Below, piece by piece: positions 1 to 8,460 of a stretch of 64,000 nucleotides of DNA. Each line of letters starts with the position of its first letter. Positions within the stretch are counted from its first letter, which is position 1. Position numbers and translations under genes: made by a program. The stretch is from UKL13-2 sp043744255 (GTDB lineage Bacteria; Pseudomonadota; Gammaproteobacteria; Burkholderiales; Usitatibacteraceae): contig JAYTVA010000110.1 of assembly GCA_043744255.1 (NCBI GenBank), positions 1-64,000 on the forward strand, given 5' to 3'. Under the pieces are notes generated by a model. The model worked only from the letters and a program-made list of their open reading frames with translations, was not told the DNA's origin and made no database searches.

Positions 1-384
1 AATCATGCCGAGCGCGATGCGACGGTCGAAGTTCTCTTTGAACACGAACCACGCCAGAAGCGCCGTGAAGACCCCCTCGGCATTGAGCAGCAATGCCGCA
101 CCCGAGGCTGGCATGGCAGAAAGACCGGTCATCAACAACACGGGAGCAGCCACGCCGCCAGCGGCAACGGCACCGGCGAGCCAAATCCAATCGCTGCGTG
201 CGAGTTGGGTTGCGGGTGACCGGCGTACTTGGCGCAGCAGCCAGAGTCCAAGACCAGAGCCTAGGTAGAGCAGTGCGGCCAGCAGCCACGGCCCGGCATG
301 CGCCAGCAGCAGTTTCGCCAGCGGTGTGCCCGCGCCAAAAAGTACGGCGGCGGCGAGCGCGGCGGGGATGCCAGCGTCTTTCAC
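1..384 (-). CDS. EamA/DMT-family transporter, 5' part (runs off the left edge)
   Basis: Reverse-strand open frame of 128 codons that continues past base 1, so only the N-terminal part is visible. The product is a hydrophobic drug/metabolite-type transporter of the inner membrane. An alanine/leucine-rich first helix (GAGTPLAKLLLA) is followed by more hydrophobic segments. The typical EamA stretch LLNAEGVFTALLAW then leads into VFKENFDRRIALGMI, which is the end of an EamA repeat. The start is taken as GTG at 384, preceded by an AAGGA ribosome-binding site about 10 bases upstream; no ATG is available in frame. The substrate cannot be inferred. It lies 152 bp downstream of the dedA gene on the same strand and may be co-transcribed with it. 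Confidence 0.8.
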   Translation of the reverse strand, partial: MKDAGIPAALAAAVLFGAGTPLAKLLLAHAGPWLLAALLYLGSGLGLWLLRQVRRSPATQLARSDWIWLAGAVAAGGVAAPVLLMTGLSAMPASGAALLLNAEGVFTALLAWFVFKENFDRRIALGMI

Positions 385-536
385 TTTTGGTTGTCCTTCA
401 AAGTGTTGGTTTCTAAAGCACGACCAGCTCGGACGATTCGCAAACTGAGCAATTTGGCCGCGCGTCAGTGTCAAGGGGACGCCATTACACCTCGATCGTC
501 GCCCAAGGATCAAATTCAACAGCAGCCAGGTAACGA

Positions 537-1094
537 CTACCCACGCCAGCGCCGATAAATTTGCACCCCACCCCACGCCGCAAGCGCGGCCGCTCCCACG
601 CCCAACACCACGATCTCAACCCCGCGCATTTGTTCAAGGACATGCAGCAACGCGTGCCCTAGCAAATATCCAGCCCCCGCCACGATGGGTGCCCAAATCA
701 TCGCGCCGATCAGGTTAAAGATGAAAAATCGCCGCCACGTTGTGTGCGCTAGGCCGATGGCGATGGGGCCGACGATGCGCAGTCCGTACATGAAGCGCAC
801 GCCGACGATGGTGAGTGCATCGTACTTGGCGAGGAAGCCGTTAACGCGATCCACGCCGGGCCGAATCGACGGAAACCATTGCAGGACGCGGCCTTTGGAG
901 AGGTGGCCAAGGCCGAAAAAAAACTGGTCGCCGAGGGTCGCGCCGACAATCGCCACGGCAACGACCGTCGGGAAATTCAGATAACCGCTGAACGCAGCAA
1001 AGCCAGCCAGGGCGAGAATCGTTTCGCCTTCGAGAAAGGAGCCCACGAACACCGCAAGGTAGCCGTAATTCTCAACGAACTTCGGGAGATCCAT
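537..1094 (-). CDS. DedA-family (SNARE-associated) inner-membrane protein
   Basis: 185 residues. DedA-family proteins are inner-membrane proteins linked to membrane homeostasis and undecaprenyl-phosphate or lipid recycling. The sequence shows the family hallmarks: an N-terminal FVGSFLEGETILALAGFAA segment with an acidic residue in the membrane, G-x-x-x-G-D-Q near residue 55, and a central F-x-x-x-Y-G-L-R-I-V-G-P motif (GVRFMYGLRIVGP) near residue 100. A last hydrophobic helix is followed by a basic C-terminus (IYRRWRG). The start is ATG at 1094. The length is close to the family norm. The exact transported lipid is not visible in the sequence. Confidence 0.9.
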   Translation of the reverse strand: MDLPKFVENYGYLAVFVGSFLEGETILALAGFAAFSGYLNFPTVVAVAIVGATLGDQFFFGLGHLSKGRVLQWFPSIRPGVDRVNGFLAKYDALTIVGVRFMYGLRIVGPIAIGLAHTTWRRFFIFNLIGAMIWAPIVAGAGYLLGHALLHVLEQMRGVEIVVLGVGAAALAAWGGVQIYRRWRG

Positions 1095-1319
1095 CGCTAT
1101 TCCATTTGTGAGAAGTCATGTTGAAGCGCTCACGACATTGTCGGCGCGCATGCGCTCAAGTGCAAGCGCGCGCCGCGACAAAGTTTTGCACTGCAAAACT
1201 TCTTGTGCTGACATAAGTCGCCACGGATCGGCGTTAGTTGAAATGACCGGCACCAAGACGTGCAGAATTCACCGCAGAATAGTCAGTGCCACTGCGGTGA
1301 TTTCCGACCCCACCATCGC
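1095..1319. other. Intergenic region with two inverted repeats
   Basis: No gene is seen in these 225 bases between dedA and the zinc-type TonB receptor. There is an 8-bp perfect stem with a 3-base loop at 1182-1200 (AGTTTTGC / GCAAAACT). A second 8-bp stem at 1269-1300 (TCACCGCA / TGCGGTGA) lies about 20 bases past the stop codon of the receptor gene and could act in transcript ending or 3'-end protection. It lacks a clear T-run in the receptor's direction, so I do not call it a terminator. Confidence 0.4.
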
Positions 1320-3458
1320 TCAAAAATTAACCTGCACACCCGTTTTCAGGCTACGTCCCGGCAACGGTGCCAACGCACGAATGGTATCGAACGAGGCGGC
1401 ATTGAATGCCTTCCGGTCAGCGAGATTGGTGCCCCGCAAAAACACCATGCCGCGCATGTTTGCGATTTCAAACGCATAAGTTGCCGCTGCATTAATGAAC
1501 ATATAGCCCGCTGTCGCGCCGATGGCATCATCACGGGAGAAGCGATTCTGCGTCGCCGAATTTTGTACTTCGATGCGTGCGCCGATTGCGTCCATCGCCC
1601 AAATCACCCCACCCGAAACGCGAAACGGCGTCACCCGCGGCAGCGGCTCGCCGTTGGTGAGGTCTTGCGTACGCACGTAATCTGTCTTGGCTTCCAAGTC
1701 GAGCGTATACGGTTGCGAGACGATGCGCCACATGCCCTCTGCCTCGAACCCGCCAAGCCGTGCATCGATTTGTTGGTAACGAAATTCGGGGAGCAGTGCG
1801 GCGGTGCACCCAGACTCTGCTGATGTGCCGTTGCCACAATCGCGCACACCGGTGCCCGCGCCATTTCCCGCCACATCACGATTGATGCCAGACCGTTTGG
1901 ACGCGATGTAATTGCGAAACTGCTGCGCGAACACGCCGACGCGTGCACTAGAGTCGCCATCTTTCCAACGCAGCCCGAGGTCAACCGCGTTGGAACGCTC
2001 CCGGCCAAAGGTGCTGTCGCCAATTTCATAGGCACCGGTCGCCACATGCGGGCCGTTGGCAAAAAGTTCATAAAAACTTGGCGCGCGTGATGCGTTGGCA
2101 TAGTTCGAGCCGAGGGTTAGCGTTTTGGTTAGCTGCACGCTGGCACCGACGGAGGCGCTGGCGAGTGTGAAGGTGCGGGTTCGTGCGGCACCAAAGCGCA
2201 CATTGGTATCCACCTCTGCGCCATTGGATCGCACACTACTGCGCTCCGCCCGCCCACCGGCAGAAAATTTCAGGCGCCCCCCAATCCATTCTTCAAAGAT
2301 AAATCCGGCGTCATTGTTGGTGCGGGTGCGCGGTACGAACGCCTCTTCGCCCAACGCAGAGAATGCAAAGCGTCCTACTTGCATTCCAACGACACCCTTC
2401 AAACCACCCAGCTTTGCGAGCTTGGCTTCTAAGCGAAATTCATCACCGTTGTTGTTAAAGCGCGTAGCGGGCAAATTGTCGTTAAGCTCGGTGTGCTGGT
2501 AATCGGTATGACCAAATCGTGCAAATACCCCATCAATTGCGCCACCCAGATCATGAAAGTTAGCTTCGACAGCCGTGCTGATTTGCTTGAGGTCAATCCG
2601 CACATTTTCCTCAGCGACCGTGCCGTAGTTGGTGCGGTAATCTACGTACGACGCACCGACATGTCCCTTGGCGAATTGATACGACGCGCCGATGGCACCG
2701 CCCTTCGATTGCGATGCGGAGTTCACCACCCGATTGCCGTTGCCCACGCTCAAACCCGTCGATCGCGGGACGCGGTAATCATCGGTGTCCCGAGAAAATG
2801 CGTCTGCATGTGCGGCAAATTTATCTAGACCGAGTTCAAGCACGGCCGCGTTACCCGTCTCGCGGGCGGCACCGCCGAAGCGCGTTTCTACTGCGCCGCT
2901 GACTCCCGCAGTGATGGTGTGCGGAATCCGGTTATCAACGATATTGACCACGCCACCAATCGCGGTGCCGCCATACAACAATGCCGCCGGGCCACGCAGT
3001 ACCTCGATCCGCTCGATCACCAGCGGATCAATCGCCGGGTTGTGATCCACGCTCACACTGGCCGCATCAAACGATGCACCGAGGTTGTTCAGCACGCGCA
3101 CGCGATCCCCATCGAGACCGCGAATCACCGGGCGCGATGCGTTCGGCCCAAACCACGTTTGCGATACGCCCGGAAGCGTATCAAGCGTCTCGCCGAGCGT
3201 GCTGCCACGCTTGATAAGCAGGTTGGTGCCTTGCAATGTCGAGACCGGTGCCACCACATCGCGTGCGTCTAGTGAATTGCCGATCACGACGAGATCGTCG
3301 AGTTTGGTCACGGGCGGTGCAACTGCTGTTTGTGCCGCGCTCGGTGGTGAGTGCGTGCAGGCCAGCGCGGTTGCGATGGCCGTGGCAACGGCGGTAGCGA
3401 TGCCGTGTGGAATTTTCGTCCGCGCACAACGCGCTTGACGCTCAATCGATGAAGCCAT
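1320..3458 (-). CDS. znuD: TonB-dependent outer-membrane receptor, ZnuD-like (probable zinc uptake)
   Basis: About 712 residues from ATG at 3458 (a TTG five codons upstream at 3473 is also possible). A signal peptide rich in Ala ends near SAAQ. The plug domain carries GETLDTLPGVSQTWFG, RPVIRGLDGDRVRVLNN and VDHNPAIDPLVIERIEVLRG, all typical of the ZnuD branch. The barrel contains the ZnuD-like stretch FYELFANGPHVATGAYEIGD and ends in a terminal aromatic residue (VQVNF), as outer-membrane barrels do. ZnuD proteins import zinc using TonB-ExbBD energy. The histidine-rich extracellular loops of the neisserial protein are not obvious here, so the metal specificity is inferred. A DUF2946-type gene lies 94 bp upstream on the same strand, an association seen with metal receptors. 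A perfect 8-bp hairpin lies between the two genes. Confidence 0.82.
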   Translation of the reverse strand: MASSIERQARCARTKIPHGIATAVATAIATALACTHSPPSAAQTAVAPPVTKLDDLVVIGNSLDARDVVAPVSTLQGTNLLIKRGSTLGETLDTLPGVSQTWFGPNASRPVIRGLDGDRVRVLNNLGASFDAASVSVDHNPAIDPLVIERIEVLRGPAALLYGGTAIGGVVNIVDNRIPHTITAGVSGAVETRFGGAARETGNAAVLELGLDKFAAHADAFSRDTDDYRVPRSTGLSVGNGNRVVNSASQSKGGAIGASYQFAKGHVGASYVDYRTNYGTVAEENVRIDLKQISTAVEANFHDLGGAIDGVFARFGHTDYQHTELNDNLPATRFNNNGDEFRLEAKLAKLGGLKGVVGMQVGRFAFSALGEEAFVPRTRTNNDAGFIFEEWIGGRLKFSAGGRAERSSVRSNGAEVDTNVRFGAARTRTFTLASASVGASVQLTKTLTLGSNYANASRAPSFYELFANGPHVATGAYEIGDSTFGRERSNAVDLGLRWKDGDSSARVGVFAQQFRNYIASKRSGINRDVAGNGAGTGVRDCGNGTSAESGCTAALLPEFRYQQIDARLGGFEAEGMWRIVSQPYTLDLEAKTDYVRTQDLTNGEPLPRVTPFRVSGGVIWAMDAIGARIEVQNSATQNRFSRDDAIGATAGYMFINAAATYAFEIANMRGMVFLRGTNLADRKAFNAASFDTIRALAPLPGRSLKTGVQVNF

Positions 3459-3517
3459 GAATGGTGTCCCCAACGCAGTCTCAGCGGAAATTGCCTGAGA
3501 CGAACTACTGCAACAGA

Positions 3518-3542
3518 GCCGATGCCGTCAGTCAGCATCGGC
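3518..3542 (-). other. Hairpin between the DUF2946-type gene and the TonB receptor gene
   Basis: The 25 bases form a perfect 8-bp stem (GCCGATGC / GCATCGGC) around a 9-base loop, just past the end of the DUF2946-type gene and about 60 bases before the receptor start. No T-run follows it, so it is more likely an RNA-processing or attenuation element than a simple terminator. A second, shorter repeat (TCTCAG / CTGAGA) lies at 3480-3501, closer to the receptor start. Confidence 0.4.
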
Positions 3543-3552
3543 CAGCGAATGA

Positions 3553-3957
3553 CTAACTTATTTCGCTGTAGCGTGGGGGCGCGCGGGCACGCAAGGCGCG
3601 CAAGAGCTGCGGTTGGCGAGGTGCATCGGTTATCGACGTCAACACGGTCGTGCCATATTTCGCGCCGCATCCCGCGTGCGGCACGAACGCAGTCAGCGGT
3701 CCCGCCGAGAGCACGGCGTCTAACGCCGCGCAATCGCTCTGTAGATGCGGATGGCTTGGCAATACCTTGCTGATCGCCGTCGATTCCACAGTAGTCTGCG
3801 CGAACACGGGAGCGTGCGCGACACGATGGAAGGTGAACAGCGCCTGCGATGTGAAGAGTGATGCGACCAGCACGAGTACGGACGCGAGCGCGCCTGCCCT
3901 AGCCATGTGGATGCGCGAGCGGACGCGAGAGGCGAACGTTGAGCAGAGTTTTATCAC
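3553..3957 (-). CDS. DUF2946-like small secreted protein upstream of a metal receptor
   Basis: 134 residues from a GTG at 3957; an ATG at 3906 (residue 18, MARAGALASV) is an equally plausible start and neither has a clear ribosome-binding site. A hydrophobic N-terminal segment (ALASVLVLVASLFTSQALF) looks like a signal peptide or anchor. Cysteines lie in HLQSDCAALDAVL and HAGCGAKYG, and the C-terminus ends in LRARAPPRYSEIS. The R-A-P-P tail and the position before a TonB-dependent metal receptor are typical of DUF2946 proteins. The biochemical role of that family is unknown; a periplasmic metal-handling role is an inference from context. Confidence 0.6.
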   Translation of the reverse strand: MIKLCSTFASRVRSRIHMARAGALASVLVLVASLFTSQALFTFHRVAHAPVFAQTTVESTAISKVLPSHPHLQSDCAALDAVLSAGPLTAFVPHAGCGAKYGTTVLTSITDAPRQPQLLRALRARAPPRYSEIS

Positions 3958-4270
3958 AACAAGTTTTTAGACCATGGCTACGGACAAATGTTCCGCGAAG
4001 TCGATCATGACAGACCAATCATTTTGCTCTAAAAACAAGCGCTTTCATCTGCGCCAGTTTTGGTTTCCCCCGGGGCACCGTGAACATGAACGCTCGAGCG
4101 ACCAGAAAAATTTCGGTGGTGGTCACTGGGCAGGTAGTTTTTTCTGTTTAATCGCGGCCAATGATAGCGCACAAGCACGCGTCCGAAGAACATGCAGAAA
4201 AATGCTTGGAAACGCCCGCCAATGCTAGGGTTTGTACCTTATATGGGGCTACGCCCAGCACTTCGCCGCG
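3958..4270. other. 313-bp intergenic region, no gene seen
   Basis: This gap separates the start of the zinc-receptor operon from the stop of the SDR gene, so it must hold the promoter of the receptor operon. I see no convincing coding frame, no strong zinc-regulator (Zur) palindrome and no riboswitch. A C/G-rich run (CCCCCGGGGCACCG, near 4068-4081) is the only conspicuous feature. Confidence 0.4.
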
Positions 4271-5014
4271 CTACTTCACCAATGGTCTCACGGTGGTAAA
4301 CCCGCCATCTACCGCGATGATTTGCCCAGTGATACGCGATGACGCATCCGACAGCAGCCAGCGCATCGTCTCGGCAACTTGCGCGGCGGTTTGCACGCCG
4401 CCCAGCGGATATTGACGACCCGCGCCTTCGCGCATCGCGTCTATTTTCAGCATCCCGGCGGTCAGCGGCGTATCGGTCATACCCGGTGCCACCGCGTTGA
4501 TGCGCAACCCGATGGGCGCGTAGGTGGCGGCAGCGCTGCGCACTAGCGCTTCTACGCCACCTTTGGCAGCGGCGATCGCCTCGTGATTCGCCACGCCGAT
4601 TCGCGCCACGACGGAGCTCACCAATACCGCACTGCCCTTGCGCTGTGCAGCGCGCATCGCTTCAACCCACACCGTCAGCATGAAGACCGCGCTATCCAAA
4701 TTAACGCGGAGGATTTCACGCGCCTGCGCAGCGCTGGTGCGATGCAAGGGCGCGATCAAGGTACTGCCCACGCAATGTGCGAGATGTGTCGGGGCGCTGC
4801 CCAGCGCGGCCACACATTGCGTGATTGCATCCGCCGCGCCTTCTGGGGTGGTGGTATCGGCGGCGATACAGTGCGCGTCTGCGAACTCAGTCATGGTCGC
4901 TGCATCGCGTCCTACCGCAGCCACGCGATAGCCGTCTGCGATGAGTTGTGCCACCAGTGCCCGACCAATGCCGCCGCGCGCGCCCGTGACTAATGCAATC
5001 GCTTGGTTACTCAT
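4271..5014 (-). CDS. Short-chain dehydrogenase/reductase (SDR) family oxidoreductase
   Basis: 247 residues with a classical SDR plan. The NAD(P)-binding glycine motif is TGARGGIGRA near residues 10-19. The N-H/S-A-G equivalent is degenerate (AHCVGS), the active-site region carries VLVSSV, and the Tyr-x-x-x-Lys position reads NHEAIAAAKGG, which lacks the usual Tyr at its expected place. The C-terminus is typical (ITGQIIAVDGGFT). The start is ATG at 5014, preceded by AAGGAG. It lies 44 bp after the FAD oxidoreductase and is likely in one operon with it and the DUF2256 gene, opposite an iron-sulfur photolyase. The substrate is unknown. The altered Tyr region may mean altered or lost reductase chemistry. 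Confidence 0.85.
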   Translation of the reverse strand: MSNQAIALVTGARGGIGRALVAQLIADGYRVAAVGRDAATMTEFADAHCIAADTTTPEGAADAITQCVAALGSAPTHLAHCVGSTLIAPLHRTSAAQAREILRVNLDSAVFMLTVWVEAMRAAQRKGSAVLVSSVVARIGVANHEAIAAAKGGVEALVRSAAATYAPIGLRINAVAPGMTDTPLTAGMLKIDAMREGAGRQYPLGGVQTAAQVAETMRWLLSDASSRITGQIIAVDGGFTTVRPLVK

Positions 5015-5058
5015 GCTATTTTTCTCCTTGGAAAATACACAATTTCAGACGCAAAAGA

Positions 5059-6111
5059 CTATCCCTGCCAACCCATACACTGCGCGGCCAACTTTTTTCC
5101 GCTCAGCCATGCGCCCTCAACTTTGTCACCATTAAGCCAATCGCCGCACAGACCCAATTGCGCTACATCGTCCCAGAGCGCTCCGAGGGCGCTTGGCTGC
5201 GCAGAACTTGCGTATCGCCAGCGGTGCGCCCGCCAACTTTGCGGCACCGCGCCGCCCAGCGCCACAAACGCAGCGATCAATGCCGCTGCAATCATCTCAG
5301 GTGGCGTTTCCAAATTCGCTTCACTCCATTCCGGGCTGGCGTGCAGCACCCATGACTCGTGGGTCGGCCGACCGGGTTTACTGTTGTCGCGCGCGATCCA
5401 GCGTAGCGGACCGTCATTGATAAATGCAGCATCCAGCGCCAGACTCACTGGCGCGTCAAATTGCAACATCACCGCCCAGCACGGGCGCATCTTCACAGCC
5501 AGTAGCGGCGCGGTCCAATGCGGCATACGGTTGTCGAGCATTGCCAAGGCTTGCGGTGCGGGCAGCGCCAACATGACCGCGTCGAATTCGTTGTCCAGCA
5601 CGCCATGCTCCGCTGTCTGCAATCGCCATGGTGTGCGCTCGGGTGTGCACGATGGCGGTGCCAGTGCCTGAACGGTCGCACCAAAGGTGACCGGCAATTT
5701 AGCCGCTAGCAGCCGCGCGGGTGCCGTCATCGCGGGCGTCCCGACAAATCGCTCACGCGCGCTGCCCAGTGTCTGCCACGCGCCGCCTTTGTGAACTCGC
5801 ACGCAAGCATCCCAACGCACCGCCGCACCTGCCTCGCACCAACGCGCGACTTCGGCGCGAAAGTCATCGTTGCGCGCGGTGAAATATTGTGCGCCGTGAT
5901 CGCACTGCCAAGACATCTCGCGCGCATGATCGTCCTGCTTGTGATTACCCTCGGTGAGATCGCTCCGCCGCTGATCGCCTCGGCGTGTGCTCATGCGTCC
6001 GCCCGCGTTGTTACTTTTATCGAACACCTGAACCGAGTGCCCAGCAGCCTGCAAGACGGTAGCGCAGGAGAGCCCAGCAATACCGGCACCGATGATGGCA
6101 ATATGTTTCAT
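5059..6111 (-). CDS. FAD-dependent oxidoreductase (renalase/amine-oxidase-like) of the photolyase neighbourhood
   Basis: About 350 residues from ATG at 6111 (a GTG at 6123 is possible). The N-terminus has the Rossmann FAD motif IIGAGIAGLSCATVL and the flavin-binding GGRMSTRR. The family signature DHGAQYFTAR follows, after an insertion of about 20 polar residues between the two. The C-terminal part has LCGDWLNGDKVEGAWLSG, the second FAD-contact motif. Proteins of this type occur repeatedly next to photolyase or cryptochrome genes in proteobacteria, but their substrate is not established. The gene sits between the DUF2256 gene (21 bp upstream) and the SDR gene (44 bp downstream) and is probably co-transcribed with both. 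Confidence 0.85.
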   Translation of the reverse strand: MKHIAIIGAGIAGLSCATVLQAAGHSVQVFDKSNNAGGRMSTRRGDQRRSDLTEGNHKQDDHAREMSWQCDHGAQYFTARNDDFRAEVARWCEAGAAVRWDACVRVHKGGAWQTLGSARERFVGTPAMTAPARLLAAKLPVTFGATVQALAPPSCTPERTPWRLQTAEHGVLDNEFDAVMLALPAPQALAMLDNRMPHWTAPLLAVKMRPCWAVMLQFDAPVSLALDAAFINDGPLRWIARDNSKPGRPTHESWVLHASPEWSEANLETPPEMIAAALIAAFVALGGAVPQSWRAHRWRYASSAQPSALGALWDDVAQLGLCGDWLNGDKVEGAWLSGKKLAAQCMGWQG

Positions 6112-6132
6112 TTCACGCCGCACCCAGCACCA

Positions 6133-6288
6133 TCATGCGGTCGATTTTCGTTTGGCACGGCAACCTTCTGAACAATAGCGCACCTCAAGCCAATTCTTAG
6201 CCCACGCCTTGCGCCAGGTCATCGTGCGACCGCACACCGTGCAGGCCTTGCTGGGTAAGAATGCCTTATTACCTTTGAAATCGATCAT
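6133..6288 (-). CDS. DUF2256 zinc-ribbon mini-protein
   Basis: 51 residues read from ATG at 6288 to TGA at 6133. Two cysteine pairs (ACTVCGRTMTWRKAWAKN, then YCSEGCRAKRK) match the DUF2256 pattern C-x2-C ... C-x3-C with the conserved TWRKxW core. These proteins probably bind one zinc ion. DUF2256 genes are known neighbours of cryptochrome/photolyase genes, and here the gene heads an operon running away from such a gene. Its function is not known; a role in light- or singlet-oxygen-linked stress is inferred from context only. Confidence 0.85.
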   Translation of the reverse strand: MIDFKGNKAFLPSKACTVCGRTMTWRKAWAKNWLEVRYCSEGCRAKRKSTA

Positions 6289-6505
6289 GCCAAAGTCTTT
6301 CCAGCAATTGCGCGGAGCCTCAGCTAGTGCTGCAATGGGCGCGCACAGTCATATGGCAAACATGGTTGCGAGAGGCGAAGCCCGGCCAAAAGTTGCACGA
6401 CAACCGCAAAAAATTCGCGGGCTTCACGATCATTTTTGGCGCACATGAAACTGTTGCCGCCGGGCTGCGTCTAGCCCTCACGATAATTTTCTGCAGCGGA
6501 GTGAC

Positions 6506-6787
6506 ATGACAACATCGCCAAATAGTCCAGCCGCGATTGCAGCACTACTCGATGACGAGATCGACGTTACCGAGGTTGCTGCGATTTTTCGCGCTATTGA
6601 TGGCGAGCCCACGCTCGTCAGCTTATTTGCGGCTATCCAGTTCGTGCGCGATGCACTGCATGGCCATCCCTGCCCAGATCGCGGGTACAGCCGCCGCATC
6701 ATGCGCCACATTGCACAGGCCGAGCAGCGCGTGCGCGAAGATGTGGTGGTGGACGAATCGGTAAACGACGCCGCGAAAAGGACGTGA
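6506..6787 (+). CDS. Small acidic protein of unknown function, coupled to the photolyase gene
   Basis: 93 residues. I do not recognise the family. It is rich in Asp/Glu/Ala (LLDDEIDVTEVAAIFRAIDG) with a basic patch in the second half (CPDRGYSRRIMRHIAQAEQR) and predicted helical character throughout. An ATG at 6506 follows GGAG at good spacing. The stop codon TGA overlaps the ATG of the photolyase gene (TGATG), which implies translational coupling. The gene is probably real because of this spacing, its ribosome-binding site and its codon use. A regulatory or accessory role to the photolyase is an inference. Confidence 0.7.
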   Translation: MTTSPNSPAAIAALLDDEIDVTEVAAIFRAIDGEPTLVSLFAAIQFVRDALHGHPCPDRGYSRRIMRHIAQAEQRVREDVVVDESVNDAAKRT

Positions 6788-8367
6788 TGGCAAACCACCC
6801 GCCAACTCGCCGCGTGGTCATTGTCCTCGGCGACCAGCTTGATTTAGCCGCCAGCGCCTTCGACGGCTTTGACAATTCGCAGGACCTCGTTTGGATGGCC
6901 GAAGTGGCCGAAGAATCTACGCATGTGTGGTCATCGAAACCGCGCACCGTGATGTTTCTTGCCGCCATGCGTCACTTCGCCGACTCACTTCGCGCGTTGG
7001 GACGACGTGTCCACTACAGCAGGCTGGACGCCCCGGCAAACCGTGGCACGCTCGCGGCCGAGCTGGCCGCGACCATCGCCGATACCCGGCCGCAAACACT
7101 CTTCATGACCGCACCCGGCGATTGGCGCGTGTTACAGGCGCTCACGGCTGTGGCAGCTGCACACAATTTGCCGCTAGAGATGCGTGATGACCGGCACTTT
7201 TTCAGCACGGTGCGCGACTTTGCGGCGCACATGAAAGGCCGCAAACAGCTACGCATGGAATATTTTTATCGCGAGATGCGCAAAAAACATCAGGTGCTCA
7301 TGGATGGCGATCAGCCCTGCGATGGCCAGTGGAATTTTGACGCCGACAATCGAAAGTCATTCGGCAAAGGCGGGCCAGGGACGGTACCAGTGCCAGCATT
7401 TTTTCCGCCTGACGAGATCACACGCGAAGTGATTGCCATGGTCAATCAACGCTTTGCCACGCATCCCGGTTCGCTCGCATCGTTCGCATGGCCGGTCACG
7501 CGTGAAGCTGCGCTGTTATCACTCAATCGCTTCATCGCCGAGCGGCTGGCCGATTTCGGCCAATGGCAGGATGCCCTGTGGCCGAACCAAGCATGGCTCT
7601 GGCATTCGCATTTATCGGCAGCGCTTAATCTGAAATTGCTTAACCCACATGAGGTAGTGGCAGCGGCCGAAGCTGCGTGGCGCGGCGGCCTCGTGCCGCT
7701 CGCGAGTGCGGAAGGATTTATTCGCCAGATTCTTGGTTGGCGCGAATACGTGCGCGGCATTTATTGGACGCAGATGCCCGACTATGTTGAACGCAACGCG
7801 CTCAATGCACGCGAGCCACTGCCAGCGTTTTATTGGACGGGACAAACCGACATGGCCTGCATGGCTGATGCGATCAAACAAACGCTTGAACACGGCTACG
7901 CACACCACATTCAGCGCTTGATGGTCACCGGGCTCTACGCACTCCTGCACGGTGTCGAGCCGCAGCAGGTGCATGCTTGGTATTTGGCAGTGTATGTTGA
8001 CGCCGTCGAGTGGGTGGAGTTACCAAACACACTTGGCATGAGCCAAGCCGCCGACGGCGGCCTAATGGCCAGCAAACCCTACATCGCCAGCGGCAAATAT
8101 ATCGAGCGCATGAGCGGCGGTAGCCTGTGTGTGCGCTGCCGCTTTAAGCCGGGTGAACGTGTTGGCGACCATGCCTGTCCATTCACGACGCTCTATTGGG
8201 ATTTTTTGATTCGTCATGAAGCGATGCTCGCCGCAAACCCGCGCACGATTTTGCAGGTCAAGAATCTGGCGCGCATCGAGCCACCGGAGCGAAGCCAGAT
8301 TACTGCGCAGGCGGCAACAATTCGACGAATTGAACAGGCTACCGTTAACGCTTCCAGTGACGACTGA
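6787..8367 (+). CDS. FeS-BCP photolyase / cryptochrome-like protein (PhrB-type, probably (6-4) photolyase)
   Basis: 526 residues. It belongs to the iron-sulfur bacterial cryptochrome/photolyase group that repairs UV lesions in DNA with light. N-terminal antenna domain: RRVVIVLGDQLDL at the start. C-terminal FAD domain: GWREYVRGIYW, then LMVTGLYALLHGVEP and NTLGMSQAADGG. Four cysteines fit the [4Fe-4S] ligands: Cys358, Cys448, Cys451 and Cys464 (LCVRC, then ACPF thirteen residues on), with spacing very close to Agrobacterium PhrB. The start is ATG at 6787, overlapping the stop of the upstream small gene; a GTG one codon earlier is possible. The neighbouring DUF2256, FAD-oxidoreductase and SDR genes are typical partners. 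Confidence 0.92.
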   Translation: MANHPPTRRVVIVLGDQLDLAASAFDGFDNSQDLVWMAEVAEESTHVWSSKPRTVMFLAAMRHFADSLRALGRRVHYSRLDAPANRGTLAAELAATIADTRPQTLFMTAPGDWRVLQALTAVAAAHNLPLEMRDDRHFFSTVRDFAAHMKGRKQLRMEYFYREMRKKHQVLMDGDQPCDGQWNFDADNRKSFGKGGPGTVPVPAFFPPDEITREVIAMVNQRFATHPGSLASFAWPVTREAALLSLNRFIAERLADFGQWQDALWPNQAWLWHSHLSAALNLKLLNPHEVVAAAEAAWRGGLVPLASAEGFIRQILGWREYVRGIYWTQMPDYVERNALNAREPLPAFYWTGQTDMACMADAIKQTLEHGYAHHIQRLMVTGLYALLHGVEPQQVHAWYLAVYVDAVEWVELPNTLGMSQAADGGLMASKPYIASGKYIERMSGGSLCVRCRFKPGERVGDHACPFTTLYWDFLIRHEAMLAANPRTILQVKNLARIEPPERSQITAQAATIRRIEQATVNASSDD

Positions 8368-8460
8368 GCAAACACCGCTCGCCATAAGCGCCATGAAACT
8401 CTAGCACTGGCGGGCGTTTCCGCGATTTCATCGACGAGAATGGAGCGGCGTGTGCGTCTC

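Noticed and set aside
3958..4270. Possible cobalamin riboswitch before the TonB receptor operon (a GGTGCC...GGGAAACC-like stretch on the reverse strand)
   Set aside because: The B12-box and the other conserved blocks of the riboswitch are absent, and the receptor looks like ZnuD, not BtuB.
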